From assembly GCA_945877505.1 (NCBI GenBank), contig CAMDWT010000004.1:1-64000 (forward strand): a stretch of 64,000 bases of DNA, given 5' to 3'. A model generated the notes under the pieces. It did no database searches and had not been told where the DNA came from. It was given only the letters and a program-made list of their open reading frames with translations. How positions within the stretch are numbered: position 1 is the stretch's first letter; each line of letters starts with the position of its first letter. Source of the stretch: Crenothrix polyspora. GTDB taxonomy: Bacteria; Pseudomonadota; Gammaproteobacteria; Methylococcales; Methylomonadaceae. A program made the position numbers and the translations under genes. Shown one piece after another: positions 49,815 to 59,989 of this stretch.

Positions 49815-50622
49815 TCCTCAACTTAATGAGTTTATCCTGTAAGAGCTGTGTTTCCTCACCTACTGTAAAATGTACCTTGCCGATTTGTTTGACGGGCCAT
49901 ATTCCGATAATGGAATTACAAACAAATACTTCATTAGCAGATAAAAGCTCGTCCTGGGTAAAGTTGTGCTCTATTGTCGTAAGTCCTAACTTGGCAGCTA
50001 CTGATATAATAAGTCCACGCATAATACCTGCAACTCCAGAGGCTTCAATTGATGAAGTATAGAGCTGTTTATTCTTAAGGTAAAAAAGATTGGTCATGGT
50101 TCCTTCAATTACATGTCCATTTATATCCAGCATTATACCTTCTTGAATGGCAGGATTATTCCATTCAGATCTAGCCATAATTTGCTCTAGTCTATTTAGG
50201 TGCTTGATGCCAGCTAGTCTCGGATTTAATCCTAAAGGCGTGTCACAAAAACGGGCAACTATACCTTGTTCTTTATAGTTGTCTGGATAGTCTGGGAATG
50301 GATGTAGGCTTAAGACGCGAGTGGTTTTTATTTCATCGGGTTGGCGATAGCCTCTGCCACCTGTACCACGAGTTAGTATGATTTTAAGAACAGCGGCTTC
50401 TGTATGTGCACACAGTTTTTTAGCTTCAGTGGTAAGAAGTTCTGATCCTGGAAAAGGAATATGTAGTCGTGAACAGCCTTCTGATAGTCGTTTGAGATGC
50501 TGGTTGAAGAAAATAGGCTGACCTTTTGCCACAGCTATTGTTTCAAATAATCCATCACCGTATTGAAAGCCACGATCTGATACTTCAATGTGTGCTTTAA
50601 ATTCACCATTAATGAGAATCAT
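49789..50622 (-). CDS. pabC: Aminodeoxychorismate lyase
   Basis: DRGFQYGDGLFETIAV; class IV PLP fold; between fabF and mltG. Confidence 0.94.
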   Translation of the reverse strand: MILINGEFKAHIEVSDRGFQYGDGLFETIAVAKGQPIFFNQHLKRLSEGCSRLHIPFPGSELLTTEAKKLCAHTEAAVLKIILTRGTGGRGYRQPDEIKTTRVLSLHPFPDYPDNYKEQGIVARFCDTPLGLNPRLAGIKHLNRLEQIMARSEWNNPAIQEGIMLDINGHVIEGTMTNLFYLKNKQLYTSSIEASGVAGIMRGLIISVAAKLGLTTIEHNFTQDELLSANEVFVCNSIIGIWPVKQIGKVHFTVGEETQLLQDKLIKLRNEDIKVDL

Positions 50623-50765
50623 AAAGAATGGTAATAAATTAAATAAAAATTATGCGTAGTCATAATTTTAGTGGAGCTCACTAATTTCCGCAAGTTTGTC
50701 GCGACCGTAGAAATGTGAGAAAAAAATTGGGTAGATAAAAAAATAAGTCTGAAAGTGCAGAGTTT

Positions 50766-50800
50766 ATCAGTGCTATTCCATAAGGATGTATAGCACTGAT
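50766..50800. other. fabF-pabC intergenic stem-loop
   Basis: ATCAGTGCTAT (50766-50776)/ATAGCACTGAT (50790-50800), perfect 11 bp. Confidence 0.7.
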
Positions 50801-50809
50801 ATTTTTGCA

Positions 50810-52054
50810 TTACTGGTAACGTTTAAAAACCAAGCTTCCATTAGTGCCGCCAAATCCGAATGAGTTTGACATGGCGACGTCAATTTTCATGTTTCTTGCG
50901 GTATTTGGGACAAAATCAAGGTCACATTCTGGATCTGGATTTTCTAGGTTAATAGTTGGTGGAGCAATTTGATCTCTAATACTTAAGGCAGTTATTACTG
51001 CTTCAATACCACCAGCAGCCCCTAGCATATGCCCTAGCATTGATTTAGTTGAGCTTATTGCCACTTTATATGAGTGCTCGCCTAATGCGGCTTTCATGGC
51101 ATGTGTTTCACCTATGTCGCCTGCAGGGGTCGAAGTTCCATGCGCATTGATGTAATCAACGTCATCGATATTTAGGCCAGCATCACGAATGGCATTTTTC
51201 ATGCAGCGTGCAGCACCTTCACCGCCCGCCGATGGGGTTGTAATGTGATAAGCGTCTCCGCTCATTCCATAACCGATTAATTCAGCATAAATTTTTGCGC
51301 CACGTGCTTTAGCATGTTCTAGTTCTTCAAGAACAACAACACCTGCACCGTCACTTAATACAAAGCCGTCACGGTCTTTATCCCAAGGCCGACTTGCACT
51401 TTGGGGATCGTCATTACGGCGAGACAAGGCTTTGGCAGAGGCAAACCCACCCATTGCAGTGGGTGATGTCGTGCAGCGTTCTGCTCCACCAGCAATCATA
51501 ACGTCAGCGTCCCCATAGGCAATTAATCGAGCCGCATCACCAATATTATGGGTGCCCGTTGCGCATGCTGTGACGATAGCAAAATTAGGGCCCTTAAGAC
51601 CATATTTGATTGATAGATTGCCTGATATCATGTTGATGATATTACCAGGTACAAAAAATGGAGAGATTCTGCGAGGTCCACCTTTATCATAGGTTGCATA
51701 GCATTCTTCAATGCCAGTAATGCCGCCTATTCCGGCCCCTACTGCAACGCCTATGCGCTCTGCATTGGCTTCGGTTACTTCAATTCCAGAATCTTCAAAG
51801 GCTTGACAGCCAGCAGCAATGCCGTAATGGACAAAACCGTCCATCCGTTTTGCATCTTTATCTGATATGTATTGGGATATATCGAAATTTCTTATTACGC
51901 CGCCAAAAGTACTGGCAAAAGCGGAAATATCAAAAGAATCAATTGGAGTTATGCCGCTTTTAGCATTAATAATACCATTCCAGGTTTCTGCGACGGTGTT
52001 GGCTAAGCATGTAACCGCACCTAATCCAGTTATTACAACTCGACGTTTGCTCAA
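50810..52054 (-). CDS. fabF: Beta-ketoacyl-ACP synthase II
   Basis: MSKRRVVITGLGAVTCLANT; TACATGTHNIGDA; NAHGTSTPAGDIGE. Confidence 0.98.
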   Translation of the reverse strand: MSKRRVVITGLGAVTCLANTVAETWNGIINAKSGITPIDSFDISAFASTFGGVIRNFDISQYISDKDAKRMDGFVHYGIAAGCQAFEDSGIEVTEANAERIGVAVGAGIGGITGIEECYATYDKGGPRRISPFFVPGNIINMISGNLSIKYGLKGPNFAIVTACATGTHNIGDAARLIAYGDADVMIAGGAERCTTSPTAMGGFASAKALSRRNDDPQSASRPWDKDRDGFVLSDGAGVVVLEELEHAKARGAKIYAELIGYGMSGDAYHITTPSAGGEGAARCMKNAIRDAGLNIDDVDYINAHGTSTPAGDIGETHAMKAALGEHSYKVAISSTKSMLGHMLGAAGGIEAVITALSIRDQIAPPTINLENPDPECDLDFVPNTARNMKIDVAMSNSFGFGGTNGSLVFKRYQ

Positions 52055-52196
52055 TGTGATGTACCGTAAGAAAGGTGAAGAGAAGTTCAGCGAGGTAGAG
52101 TAGCAGTCTTAATAAATGTCAATTTCAAAAAATAGCCCCTAAATTTTATGGGTATTTTTATTGTATTTGTTCAAATCATTTAGAAAGTAACTGCTT

Positions 52197-52222
52197 AGTG
52201 GATGAACCTAGGCTCATCCACT
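52197..52222. other. acpP-fabF intergenic stem-loop
   Basis: AGTGGATGA-acctaggc-TCATCCACT. Confidence 0.7.
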
Positions 52223-52233
52223 TAAAATCAGTT

Positions 52234-52464
52234 TTACGCGTTTTTTCCCACGTAATCGATAGCTTGCTGAACGGTTGTAATTTTTTCAGCTTCATCATCT
52301 GGAATTTCGCATTCGAATTCTTCTTCAAGAGCCATAACGAGTTCAACTGTATCCAAAGAATCAGCGCCAAGATCATCCACGAATGAAGCATCATTAGCGA
52401 TATCTTCTTTAACACCTAATTGCTCTGCAACAATCTTTTTTACTCGTTCTTCAATGTTACTCAT
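52234..52464 (-). CDS. acpP: Acyl carrier protein (ORF opens 52497)
   Basis: [50 protein letters not shown]. Confidence 0.98.
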   Translation of the reverse strand: MSNIEERVKKIVAEQLGVKEDIANDASFVDDLGADSLDTVELVMALEEEFECEIPDDEAEKITTVQQAIDYVGKNA

Positions 52465-52539
52465 AATTATTTTCCTCAAACAATGTAAGCTTTTCAATTT
52501 TGAAACTTAAATTGGTATTGTTATTAGTTTTTACTGAAA

Positions 52540-52569
52540 CCGCGTCACTGGAAAATCCAGTCGGCGTGG
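52540..52569. other. fabG-acpP intergenic stem-loop
   Basis: ccgcgtcactgga-aaa-tccagtcggcgtgg, ~13 bp with GU pairs and one bulge. Confidence 0.65.
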
Positions 52570-52603
52570 CAATTATACTTAATATTACAACAATGTCATC
52601 ATA

Positions 52604-53332
52604 TTAAGGCATAAACATCCCACCATTAACGTGAAGTGTTTCACCTGTTATATAGCCAGCACCAGCAGAAGCAAGAAATGCAACGGCATGAGCAACTTCT
52701 TCTGCTTCGCCTAAACGATTCAACGGAATCGCTCCTAACAGGGTATTTTTAATATCATCATTTAATTCCCTAGTCATATCAGTATCGATAAATCCAGGTG
52801 CAACAGTATTAATAGTAATGTTGCGCGAACCTACTTCTTTTGCCATTGATTTGGCAAAACCAATCATGCCGGCTTTTGCGGCAGCATAATTTGCTTGGCC
52901 AGCATTACCGGTAAATCCAACGACAGATGAAATATTAATGATACGACCGGTTTTAACTTTCATCATGCCTCGCAGAACGGCTTTACTCATTCTGAAAATC
53001 GACGTAAGGTTGGTATTAATAATATCATCCCATTCTTCATCTTTCATTCGCATTAGTAAGTTATCCTTAGTAATGCCAGCGTTATTAACTAATACAGTTG
53101 GTGTTCCAAAATCATCGGTAATTTTTTTTATAACTTCTGCAATGGAGTCAGAATTGGCAACATCAAGTTTAATGCCTTTGCCATTCCCCCCTAAATAGGC
53201 GGAAATTAATTCAGCGCCTGTGTCAGACGTTGCCGTGCCGATCACAAAAAAACCATCTTGAGTTAGTTTTTCAGCGATTGCTTTTCCAATACCCCGACTT
53301 GCACCTGTTACTAAGGCTATTTGCTTAGTCAT
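52604..53332 (-). CDS. fabG: 3-oxoacyl-ACP reductase
   Basis: ALVTGASRGIGKAIAE; NNAGITKDNLLMRM; YAAAKAG. Confidence 0.98.
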   Translation of the reverse strand: MTKQIALVTGASRGIGKAIAEKLTQDGFFVIGTATSDTGAELISAYLGGNGKGIKLDVANSDSIAEVIKKITDDFGTPTVLVNNAGITKDNLLMRMKDEEWDDIINTNLTSIFRMSKAVLRGMMKVKTGRIINISSVVGFTGNAGQANYAAAKAGMIGFAKSMAKEVGSRNITINTVAPGFIDTDMTRELNDDIKNTLLGAIPLNRLGEAEEVAHAVAFLASAGAGYITGETLHVNGGMFMP

Positions 53333-54275
53333 TGAATTGCTCCAATACTGTATTTAATGTTTCAGAATTATAGATTGAAAAATGCTCAGCATCTTTAGCT
53401 ATACGTTTATTTAAGCCAATCAATACCTTGCCAGGGCCACATTCAACAAACTGAGTAATACCTTGATCGCTCATAAGCTTAATGGTGTCAACCCAGCGGA
53501 CAGGTCTATAAAGTTGTTCTTTTAAAATAGCTCGAATAGCGTCTGGTGAGTTATGCGAGGCTACGTCAACATTATGTATTAATGCTGTTTCGGGTTTGTC
53601 GAAAATCGTAGAAATTAAATAATCATCCAATTTTTGTGCTGCGGATTGCATTAAGTCGCAATGGGACGGAACACTAACGGGTAATAACAGAGCTCTTTTA
53701 GCCCCTGCTTCTTTTGCGGCTAACATTGCTCGTTCAACGGCAGCTACATTTCCTGCAATAACGACTTGACCTGGCGCATTAAAGTTGACGGCAGAAACAA
53801 TTTCATTTTCAGCAACTTGACTGCAGATAGTAACAACTTGATCATCTTCAAGCCCTAAAATGGCTGCCATGGCTCCAATTCCTGGAGGGACGGCCTCTTG
53901 CATTAATTGCCCCCTAACAGAGACTAATTTTATGCCATCTTCGAAAGATAGAGCGCCTGAGCAGACTAGTGCCGTATATTCGCCAAGGCTGTGACCGGCC
54001 ATTAAATGCGGTCTATTGGCGCTATGTTTGCACCAAACATTCCATACGGCGACTCCAGCAGCGAGCATAGCGGGCTGAGTGTTTTGTGTTTGATTAAGTT
54101 CTTCGTCAGGTCCTTGAGTAATTAGGGACCATAGGTTTTTGCCTAGCGCATCTGATGCCTGTTCAAAGGTTTGTTTGACTTCTTTATGGCTACTGGCCAG
54201 ATCTGATAACATGCCCAAGGATTGGGAGCCTTGCCCTGGAAAAACAAAGGCTAGATTGTAGATTTCTTTACTCAT
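53325..54275 (-). CDS. fabD: Malonyl CoA-ACP transacylase
   Basis: AFVFPGQGSQSLGML; AGHSLGEYTALVCSGAL. Confidence 0.98.
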   Translation of the reverse strand: MSKEIYNLAFVFPGQGSQSLGMLSDLASSHKEVKQTFEQASDALGKNLWSLITQGPDEELNQTQNTQPAMLAAGVAVWNVWCKHSANRPHLMAGHSLGEYTALVCSGALSFEDGIKLVSVRGQLMQEAVPPGIGAMAAILGLEDDQVVTICSQVAENEIVSAVNFNAPGQVVIAGNVAAVERAMLAAKEAGAKRALLLPVSVPSHCDLMQSAAQKLDDYLISTIFDKPETALIHNVDVASHNSPDAIRAILKEQLYRPVRWVDTIKLMSDQGITQFVECGPGKVLIGLNKRIAKDAEHFSIYNSETLNTVLEQFND

Positions 54276-54291
54276 CTTATTAATGCTTGAT

Positions 54292-55260
54292 TTAATATTT
54301 AATTAGTGCGGATCCCCAAGTGAACCCTGCGCCAAAGGCTTCGAGCAGGACCACTTGTCCGCGTTTGATCCTGCCGTCGCGAACTGCCTCATTAAAAGCA
54401 AGAAGCACTGAAGCGGAGGAGGTGTTGCCTTGGTTTTCAAGCGTCACTACAACTTGATCCATGGACATCTTCAATTTTTTAGCGGTAGCCATAATGATTC
54501 TTATGTTCGCTTGATGTGGAACCAGCCAGTCAATATCAGCTTTATCCATATGATTTGCTTCAAGCGTTTCATCTACAATTCGGCCAAGGGTATTAACGGC
54601 AACTTTAAATACTTCATTGCCGCGCATATTGATGTATCCAGCCTCATGCTTATTGCTATCTGTGGCAACTTGAGGGTTTGGACAATAAAGTAAATCTTTG
54701 TATTCCCCATCAGAATGAATGTGCGTAGATAAAACCCCTGCTTCATCAGATGCGCCTAATAATAAGGCGCCAGCGCCATCACCAAAGAGTATGCAAGTGC
54801 CTCGATCAGACCAATCAACAATGCGTGAGCAAATTTCAGAGCCAACAATGAGTACTTTTTTTGCTGCGCCGGATTTTATGTATTGATCAGCAATACTAAG
54901 TGCAAAAATGGAGCCAGAGCAAGCAGCTTGTACATCAAATGCGGCAGCATTTTTTATGCCTAAGCGTTGCTGAAGTAAACAAGCAGTGCTCGGATAAACA
55001 TGGTCAGGCGTGCCTGTTGCAACAATGATTAAATCAATACTTTCTGGGTCACAGTTTGCAGTGTCTATTGCTTGTCTGGCTGCAATTTCAGCCATGCTTG
55101 CTGCGGACTCGTTTGGGCCAGCAATGCGACGACTTTTAATGCCTGTTCGTTCGTAAATCCAACTGTCAGACGTGTCAACAGTTTCAGATATTTTCTCATT
55201 AGTGCGAATTTCTTCTGGTAAATAACCACCAGTACCGATCACTTTTGAATAATGAATCAT
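54292..55260 (-). CDS. fabH: Beta-ketoacyl-ACP synthase III
   Basis: [38 protein letters not shown]. Confidence 0.98.
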   Translation of the reverse strand: MIHYSKVIGTGGYLPEEIRTNEKISETVDTSDSWIYERTGIKSRRIAGPNESAASMAEIAARQAIDTANCDPESIDLIIVATGTPDHVYPSTACLLQQRLGIKNAAAFDVQAACSGSIFALSIADQYIKSGAAKKVLIVGSEICSRIVDWSDRGTCILFGDGAGALLLGASDEAGVLSTHIHSDGEYKDLLYCPNPQVATDSNKHEAGYINMRGNEVFKVAVNTLGRIVDETLEANHMDKADIDWLVPHQANIRIIMATAKKLKMSMDQVVVTLENQGNTSSASVLLAFNEAVRDGRIKRGQVVLLEAFGAGFTWGSALIKY

Positions 55261-56297
55261 GAGGTTTCTCTTATAGCCAAGATTTTTTCAACTTGCTCAC
55301 TTATTTTTCTGATGACACCTTTTTTGACTTCAACTTCAGCAAGTTTAATGGCTGTTTTAAAAGCAAGAACATCGGCGCCACCATGACTTTTAATAACGAG
55401 ACCACGAAGACCTAAAAAGCTAGCGCCATTATATAGGCGAGGATCTATGCGTTGCTTGAATAATTTAAGAACCGGATAGGCAATTAAGCCGACTATTTTC
55501 GTTAAGATGTTCTTTCCGAAGGCTTCTTTTAATGCTGTGCCGATCATTTTGGCGGCACCTTCAATCGATTTGAGTGCTACGTTACCAACAAAGCCATCGG
55601 TAACAATCAGGTCAACTTTAATTTGTCCTGCGTTTAACGAGTTACCTTCCACATAACCGATATAATTTAATAATGAGTTCTCTAATAACTTAGCGGCAGC
55701 TTTGACTTGTTCATTGCCTTTTGTGTCTTCTTCGCCAATGTTTAATAAGCCTACTTTGGGGCTGTCAATTCCTTCAACGGCTTTAACTAATTCATTGCCC
55801 ATGATGGCAAATTGAAAAAGATGTTCAGCGGTACAGTCTACATTTGCGCCTAAATCAAGCACATGGGTGTGACCATAAATTGATGGAAGCGTTGATATGA
55901 TGGCGGGACGATCTATCCCTGGAATCATTTTTAAAACGAAGCGTGCTGTGGCCATTAATGCGCCAGTATTGCCAGCGCTCACGCAGGCATCCGCCTGACC
56001 ATCGCGAACCAAATTAATGGCTACACGCATAGAGGAGTCTTTTTTATTTTTTAAGGCTTTGGAGGGTGACTCATCCATTTCGACGCATTGGGAAGCGTGA
56101 TGGATTCTGAGTCTATCTTGATAAGCGTCTAATTGTTTCGGCAGCAATTGTTTAATAACAGATTGATCACCTACTAAGATTAGCTTTAAGTCTGGATTGT
56201 TTTTTAAGCAATCCAATGATGCCGGAATAGTGACATCGGGACCATAATCTCCGCCCATTGCATCAATTGAAATTGTTAAACTCACGCTGATGAACAA
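55257..56297 (-). CDS. plsX: Phosphate acyltransferase
   Basis: [30 protein letters not shown]. Confidence 0.98.
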   Translation of the reverse strand: MFISVSLTISIDAMGGDYGPDVTIPASLDCLKNNPDLKLILVGDQSVIKQLLPKQLDAYQDRLRIHHASQCVEMDESPSKALKNKKDSSMRVAINLVRDGQADACVSAGNTGALMATARFVLKMIPGIDRPAIISTLPSIYGHTHVLDLGANVDCTAEHLFQFAIMGNELVKAVEGIDSPKVGLLNIGEEDTKGNEQVKAAAKLLENSLLNYIGYVEGNSLNAGQIKVDLIVTDGFVGNVALKSIEGAAKMIGTALKEAFGKNILTKIVGLIAYPVLKLFKQRIDPRLYNGASFLGLRGLVIKSHGGADVLAFKTAIKLAEVEVKKGVIRKISEQVEKILAIRETS

Positions 56298-56317
56298 CTC
56301 CGCAGTTATTGAAGGAA

Positions 56318-56339
56318 GCCGAACCTAGGAAGGTTCGGC
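56318..56339. other. rpmF-plsX intergenic stem-loop
   Basis: GCCGAACCT-agga-AGGTTCGGC perfect 9 bp. Confidence 0.7.
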
Positions 56340-56367
56340 ATGGCATCATTCCGGATGCGGAAAGCTA

Positions 56368-56550
56368 TTAATCTTCGTCGCTTGTACTTACTATTTGACG
56401 ACCTTTAAAATAACCTTCTGGTGTTACATGATGACGTAAATGCATTTCTCCAGTAATAGGATCCTGAGACAGTGCTTTAGCTGTTAGTGCGTCATGTGAA
56501 CGACGTTGACCGCGTCTTGAGCGCGATACTTTACTTTTTTGTACGGCCAT
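56368..56550 (-). CDS. rpmF: 50S ribosomal protein L32
   Basis: [22 protein letters not shown]. Confidence 0.98.
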   Translation of the reverse strand: MAVQKSKVSRSRRGQRRSHDALTAKALSQDPITGEMHLRHHVTPEGYFKGRQIVSTSDED

Positions 56551-57086
56551 TATAAATCTCCAGTGTTTTTTAGTTTGGCTAAAATCGAAAAAGGGTTTCT
56601 AGTAGGTGACGGTTCGTCATTTACTACTGTATTTAAATTGTCATTGTCGGTTTTCGAGACAAAACAGGTGTGTTCGTGCTTTGGAAAAGCCGGTAAATTA
56701 AGTAATATTTCATCTTCAATGATGTTTTTAAGAAGGATTTTCTCTTCTTCGATCATTAAGGGTTCATATTCTTCAGGCAACCTATTAGCTTGGTCAATTG
56801 AAGTCACAATGCCTAGTTTGATATTGCAATCAACGGGCCACTTAACAGCTTCCAAACAGTTTTGGCATTCTAGTTCCAAAATGGCTTCTATGTGACCTTC
56901 AACCTTTGCTAATCTACCCTCACGACCAAAAAAAAGATCGACACTAATCGTCCCGGAGTCGTTAACTAGCATTCTTGCTAAACGATCCAGACTTTTTAAG
57001 GGCAATTTACCTTTTAATTCACCACGCTTATCAGCAAGGTGCAAGGGTTCTATATATTCGGGTAATCGATCTAACATAACTGACAA
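56550..57086 (-). CDS. YceD family (DUF177) protein
   Basis: [15 protein letters not shown]; precedes rpmF. Confidence 0.94.
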   Translation of the reverse strand: MSVMLDRLPEYIEPLHLADKRGELKGKLPLKSLDRLARMLVNDSGTISVDLFFGREGRLAKVEGHIEAILELECQNCLEAVKWPVDCNIKLGIVTSIDQANRLPEEYEPLMIEEEKILLKNIIEDEILLNLPAFPKHEHTCFVSKTDNDNLNTVVNDEPSPTRNPFSILAKLKNTGDL

Positions 57087-57317
57087 ATAATATAGATAAA
57101 TAATAAATGCGTCAAATCCTAAATGGAATTATATCTAAGGATGTCTATAAATTCTTGCTAAAAGTCTCGAATAGTAGCGCTAAAAGTAATTGATTCGAGG
57201 GTAGTCACTTATTTAATTTAAGTAGCCTTATACTTTGTCCGACAAGAGATAACTATTTATTATTGTTTGGTCCTCATTGATAATAAGTTACGGACATCGT
57301 TTTTTGGCAATTAATTT

Positions 57318-58202
57318 ATGACAGATAAAAACCCCATTCTTGGTTTTATAGGTATCGGCTTAATGGGTGAGCCTATGGTGCAACGGCTTTTAAACGCTGG
57401 TTTTAGAGTCAATGTATGGAACCGCAGTAGTGAAAAACTCACAAATGTAATTGATGCGGGTGCTGTACCCTGCACGTTAATTGCGGATTTAGTTAAAGCA
57501 TCGGATGTTATTTTATTATGTGTTTCCGATACGTTGGCTGTTAAATCAATTGTCTGTGACGAGATTTTAAGTAATGGTTCGGAGGGTAAATTATTAATTG
57601 ATTTGTCTAGCATTGACCCAGAAAGTACTCGTCAATTAGCGGCCATATTATATGATAGCTGTGGTATGTCGTGGGTAGATGCGCCGGTCTCTGGAGGGGT
57701 TTCAGGGGCTGAGTTAGGTGAGTTAGCGATTATGGCGGGTGGTAGTTTGGTGGACATCGATAGAGCTCGCCTTGTTTTAGCCCCTCTTTATAAACAACTT
57801 ACTCACATGGGTGATGTGGGTAGTGGGCAGGTCGCTAAGATATGCAATCAAATGATTGTTAGTTGTAATGTCTTAGTTATTGCAGAAATGATGGCGCTTG
57901 CAAAAAAAGCAGGCGTTAGTGCGGAAAAAATACCGGAAGCGTTGTTCGGTGGTTTTGCTGACTCAAAGCCTTTGCAAATTGTGGGTCCAGCCATGGCGAC
58001 AGAAACCTTTGAGCCAGTAAAATGGCGCGTTAAGACTTTATTAAAAGATCTGAATATGGCTTTAGATTTGGCTAATAAGGAAGGTAATGCTATTCCTATG
58101 TCGGCTTTAGCCGCCCAACTATACCAACTGCACAGTAGTCAGGGTTATTTAGAACAGGATCCTACGACCCTAATTAAATTATTTACTAAAAAAGATGCTT
58201 AA
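57318..58202 (+). CDS. garR: NAD(P)-dependent beta-hydroxyacid dehydrogenase, probable tartronate semialdehyde reductase
   Basis: LGFIGIGLMGEPMVQRLLNAGF; DAPVSGGVSGAELGELAIMAGG; coupled to hyi. Confidence 0.85.
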   Translation: MTDKNPILGFIGIGLMGEPMVQRLLNAGFRVNVWNRSSEKLTNVIDAGAVPCTLIADLVKASDVILLCVSDTLAVKSIVCDEILSNGSEGKLLIDLSSIDPESTRQLAAILYDSCGMSWVDAPVSGGVSGAELGELAIMAGGSLVDIDRARLVLAPLYKQLTHMGDVGSGQVAKICNQMIVSCNVLVIAEMMALAKKAGVSAEKIPEALFGGFADSKPLQIVGPAMATETFEPVKWRVKTLLKDLNMALDLANKEGNAIPMSALAAQLYQLHSSQGYLEQDPTTLIKLFTKKDA

Positions 58203-58977
58203 GTTTTCAGCAAATTTGAGTTTATTGTTTTCTGAACTAGCGCTGGTTGAGCGCTTCAAAGCAGCTAAGGATCGCGGTTTTGATGCTGTAGAAATACAAT
58301 TTCCTTATTGTTTTTCCGCAGAATTGCTTAAAAATATTCTGGATGATCAGCAATTAAAACTAGTGCAATTTAATGTGGCTGCCGATGATCTTTTGCTTGG
58401 TGGGGAAGGCCTTGCTTGTGTCCCTGAAAAGCGAGACCAATTTCGTGCAGCTATTTCCCAAGCACTTGAATATTCGAGTCTATTAAAGCCTGAGGTTATC
58501 AATGTGTTGCCAGGGCGTTGTCTTACTGAAAAGCGAAAGCCAGAATATTTGAGTGTATTTAAAGAAAACTTATGCTTTGCGGCGGAGGCGTTTGCAGCAA
58601 GCAATATTAAAATAGTTTTTGAAGCGATTAATAGTCATGATATGCCTGGCTTTATTGTTGATGATGGTCAGCAAATGCTGGACATATGGCAAGAACTTGC
58701 CTTGCCCAATTTATTTATGCAATACGATATTTACCATATGCAAATGATGGGGGGAGATGTGCCTGCATTTATTACTAAGCATGCTCATAAAATTGGACAT
58801 ATTCAATTTGCTGATTGCCCTGGGCGTGCCCAGCCAGGTACTGGAGCGCTTAATTTCGATCGAATTTTTTCAGTTATCGAGGACTCGCGTTACGAGGGTT
58901 GGGTTGGCGCTGAATATAATTCAGTCGGTCCAACTGCTGAAAGTTTAAGCTGGTTTTCTGCTTTTCATCCAATTTAA
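58195..58977 (+). CDS. hyi: Hydroxypyruvate isomerase-like TIM-barrel protein
   Basis: FSANLSLLFSELALVERFKAAKDRGFDAVEIQFPY; QYDIYHMQMMGGDV; GAEYNSVGPT. Confidence 0.9.
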   Translation: MLKFSANLSLLFSELALVERFKAAKDRGFDAVEIQFPYCFSAELLKNILDDQQLKLVQFNVAADDLLLGGEGLACVPEKRDQFRAAISQALEYSSLLKPEVINVLPGRCLTEKRKPEYLSVFKENLCFAAEAFAASNIKIVFEAINSHDMPGFIVDDGQQMLDIWQELALPNLFMQYDIYHMQMMGGDVPAFITKHAHKIGHIQFADCPGRAQPGTGALNFDRIFSVIEDSRYEGWVGAEYNSVGPTAESLSWFSAFHPI

Positions 58978-59172
58978 GGTGCGCTTAAGACTTGTCACGT
59001 TAAAATCATTCCAACGCAAAATAATAAGCGTTGAATTACGCTAGTAAAACAATTGCGTTAGTGTTGAAAAGTAAGGTTCAAGTGAGTTTGGATATGATCC
59101 AGCTTGGTGAAACTTTAGTTATGGTTATGTATTGATCTAGCCATAGATTTTAATTTACAAAGGCTTATTCTT

Positions 59173-59604
59173 ATGAAAAAACTGATATCAGCAGTTATTT
59201 TTGTTGCTACATGCAGTTATTTTTCCAGTCCAATTGAACTAGCAGAAGCGTCAGTTCGACCTTCAGCTCATGCCCCAAAGGCGCATGGGAGTAAGCATCA
59301 GATAATTAATAAAAAAACGACTGTTTCTTGGTATGGCGCTCAATTTCATGGCAAAAAAACCGCTAACGGTGAGAAATTTAATATGTTTGCCATGACAGCC
59401 GCTCACAGAACATTGCCACTTTCGTCTTACGTTGAGGTGACTAATTTAAAAAATAATAGATCCGTTATTGTGCGCATAAATGATAGAGGTCCTTTTCATT
59501 CTAAAAGAGCAATGGATTTATCCTATGCCGCGGCTAAGGAGCTAGGCATTAATGGAACCGCTTCGGTACAAATCAAGCCAATAGCCGTGTCCAAAGAACT
59601 GTAA
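59173..59604 (+). CDS. RlpA-like (double-psi beta-barrel) septal ring lytic transglycosylase family, no SPOR domain
   Basis: TVSWYGAQFHGKKTANGEKFNMFAMTAAHRTLPLSSYVEVTNL; RINDRGPFHSKRAMDLS. Confidence 0.92.
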   Translation: MKKLISAVIFVATCSYFSSPIELAEASVRPSAHAPKAHGSKHQIINKKTTVSWYGAQFHGKKTANGEKFNMFAMTAAHRTLPLSSYVEVTNLKNNRSVIVRINDRGPFHSKRAMDLSYAAAKELGINGTASVQIKPIAVSKEL

Positions 59605-59989
59605 TTGTTATATTAAGACCGCTCTGATAAATTTTATTAGCGCAAGATATCTTAAAAAATACCCTCGACTAATCCCCCCTGCATTTTGTTAAGTGCAAAG
59701 CTAGAATAAGCTTACTTTTTCGTCGTAGTAATCCTGATTTATAAACTAATTAAGTTTACTAGCCGGCTGTTGTTTATTCAGAACATTCCTCCTTCGTAAT
59801 TTATTTTCTTTAGCTTAATAGTTGTAGCATTTGAGTGTATTAATCGACTGAATCACTAGTTTTACATCGCTTTATTTTAGATTTCAGTGCTTGTACTCAA
59901 ATCGAATAAAGACTAACAATTTTTTAAATTAGTGTTAATTAACTGTTATAGTATTGAGTTTTTTAATCAGATAAAACATAAGGTTAGCT

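Noticed and set aside
56539-56895. Plus-strand 118-aa ORF opposite the DUF177 gene
   Set aside because: Antisense shadow; the DUF177-rpmF-plsX synteny supports the minus-strand reading.
59605-59989. 385-bp AT-rich gap as a possible ncRNA
   Set aside because: No strong nested stems or conserved motif found; nothing beyond ordinary intergenic sequence.
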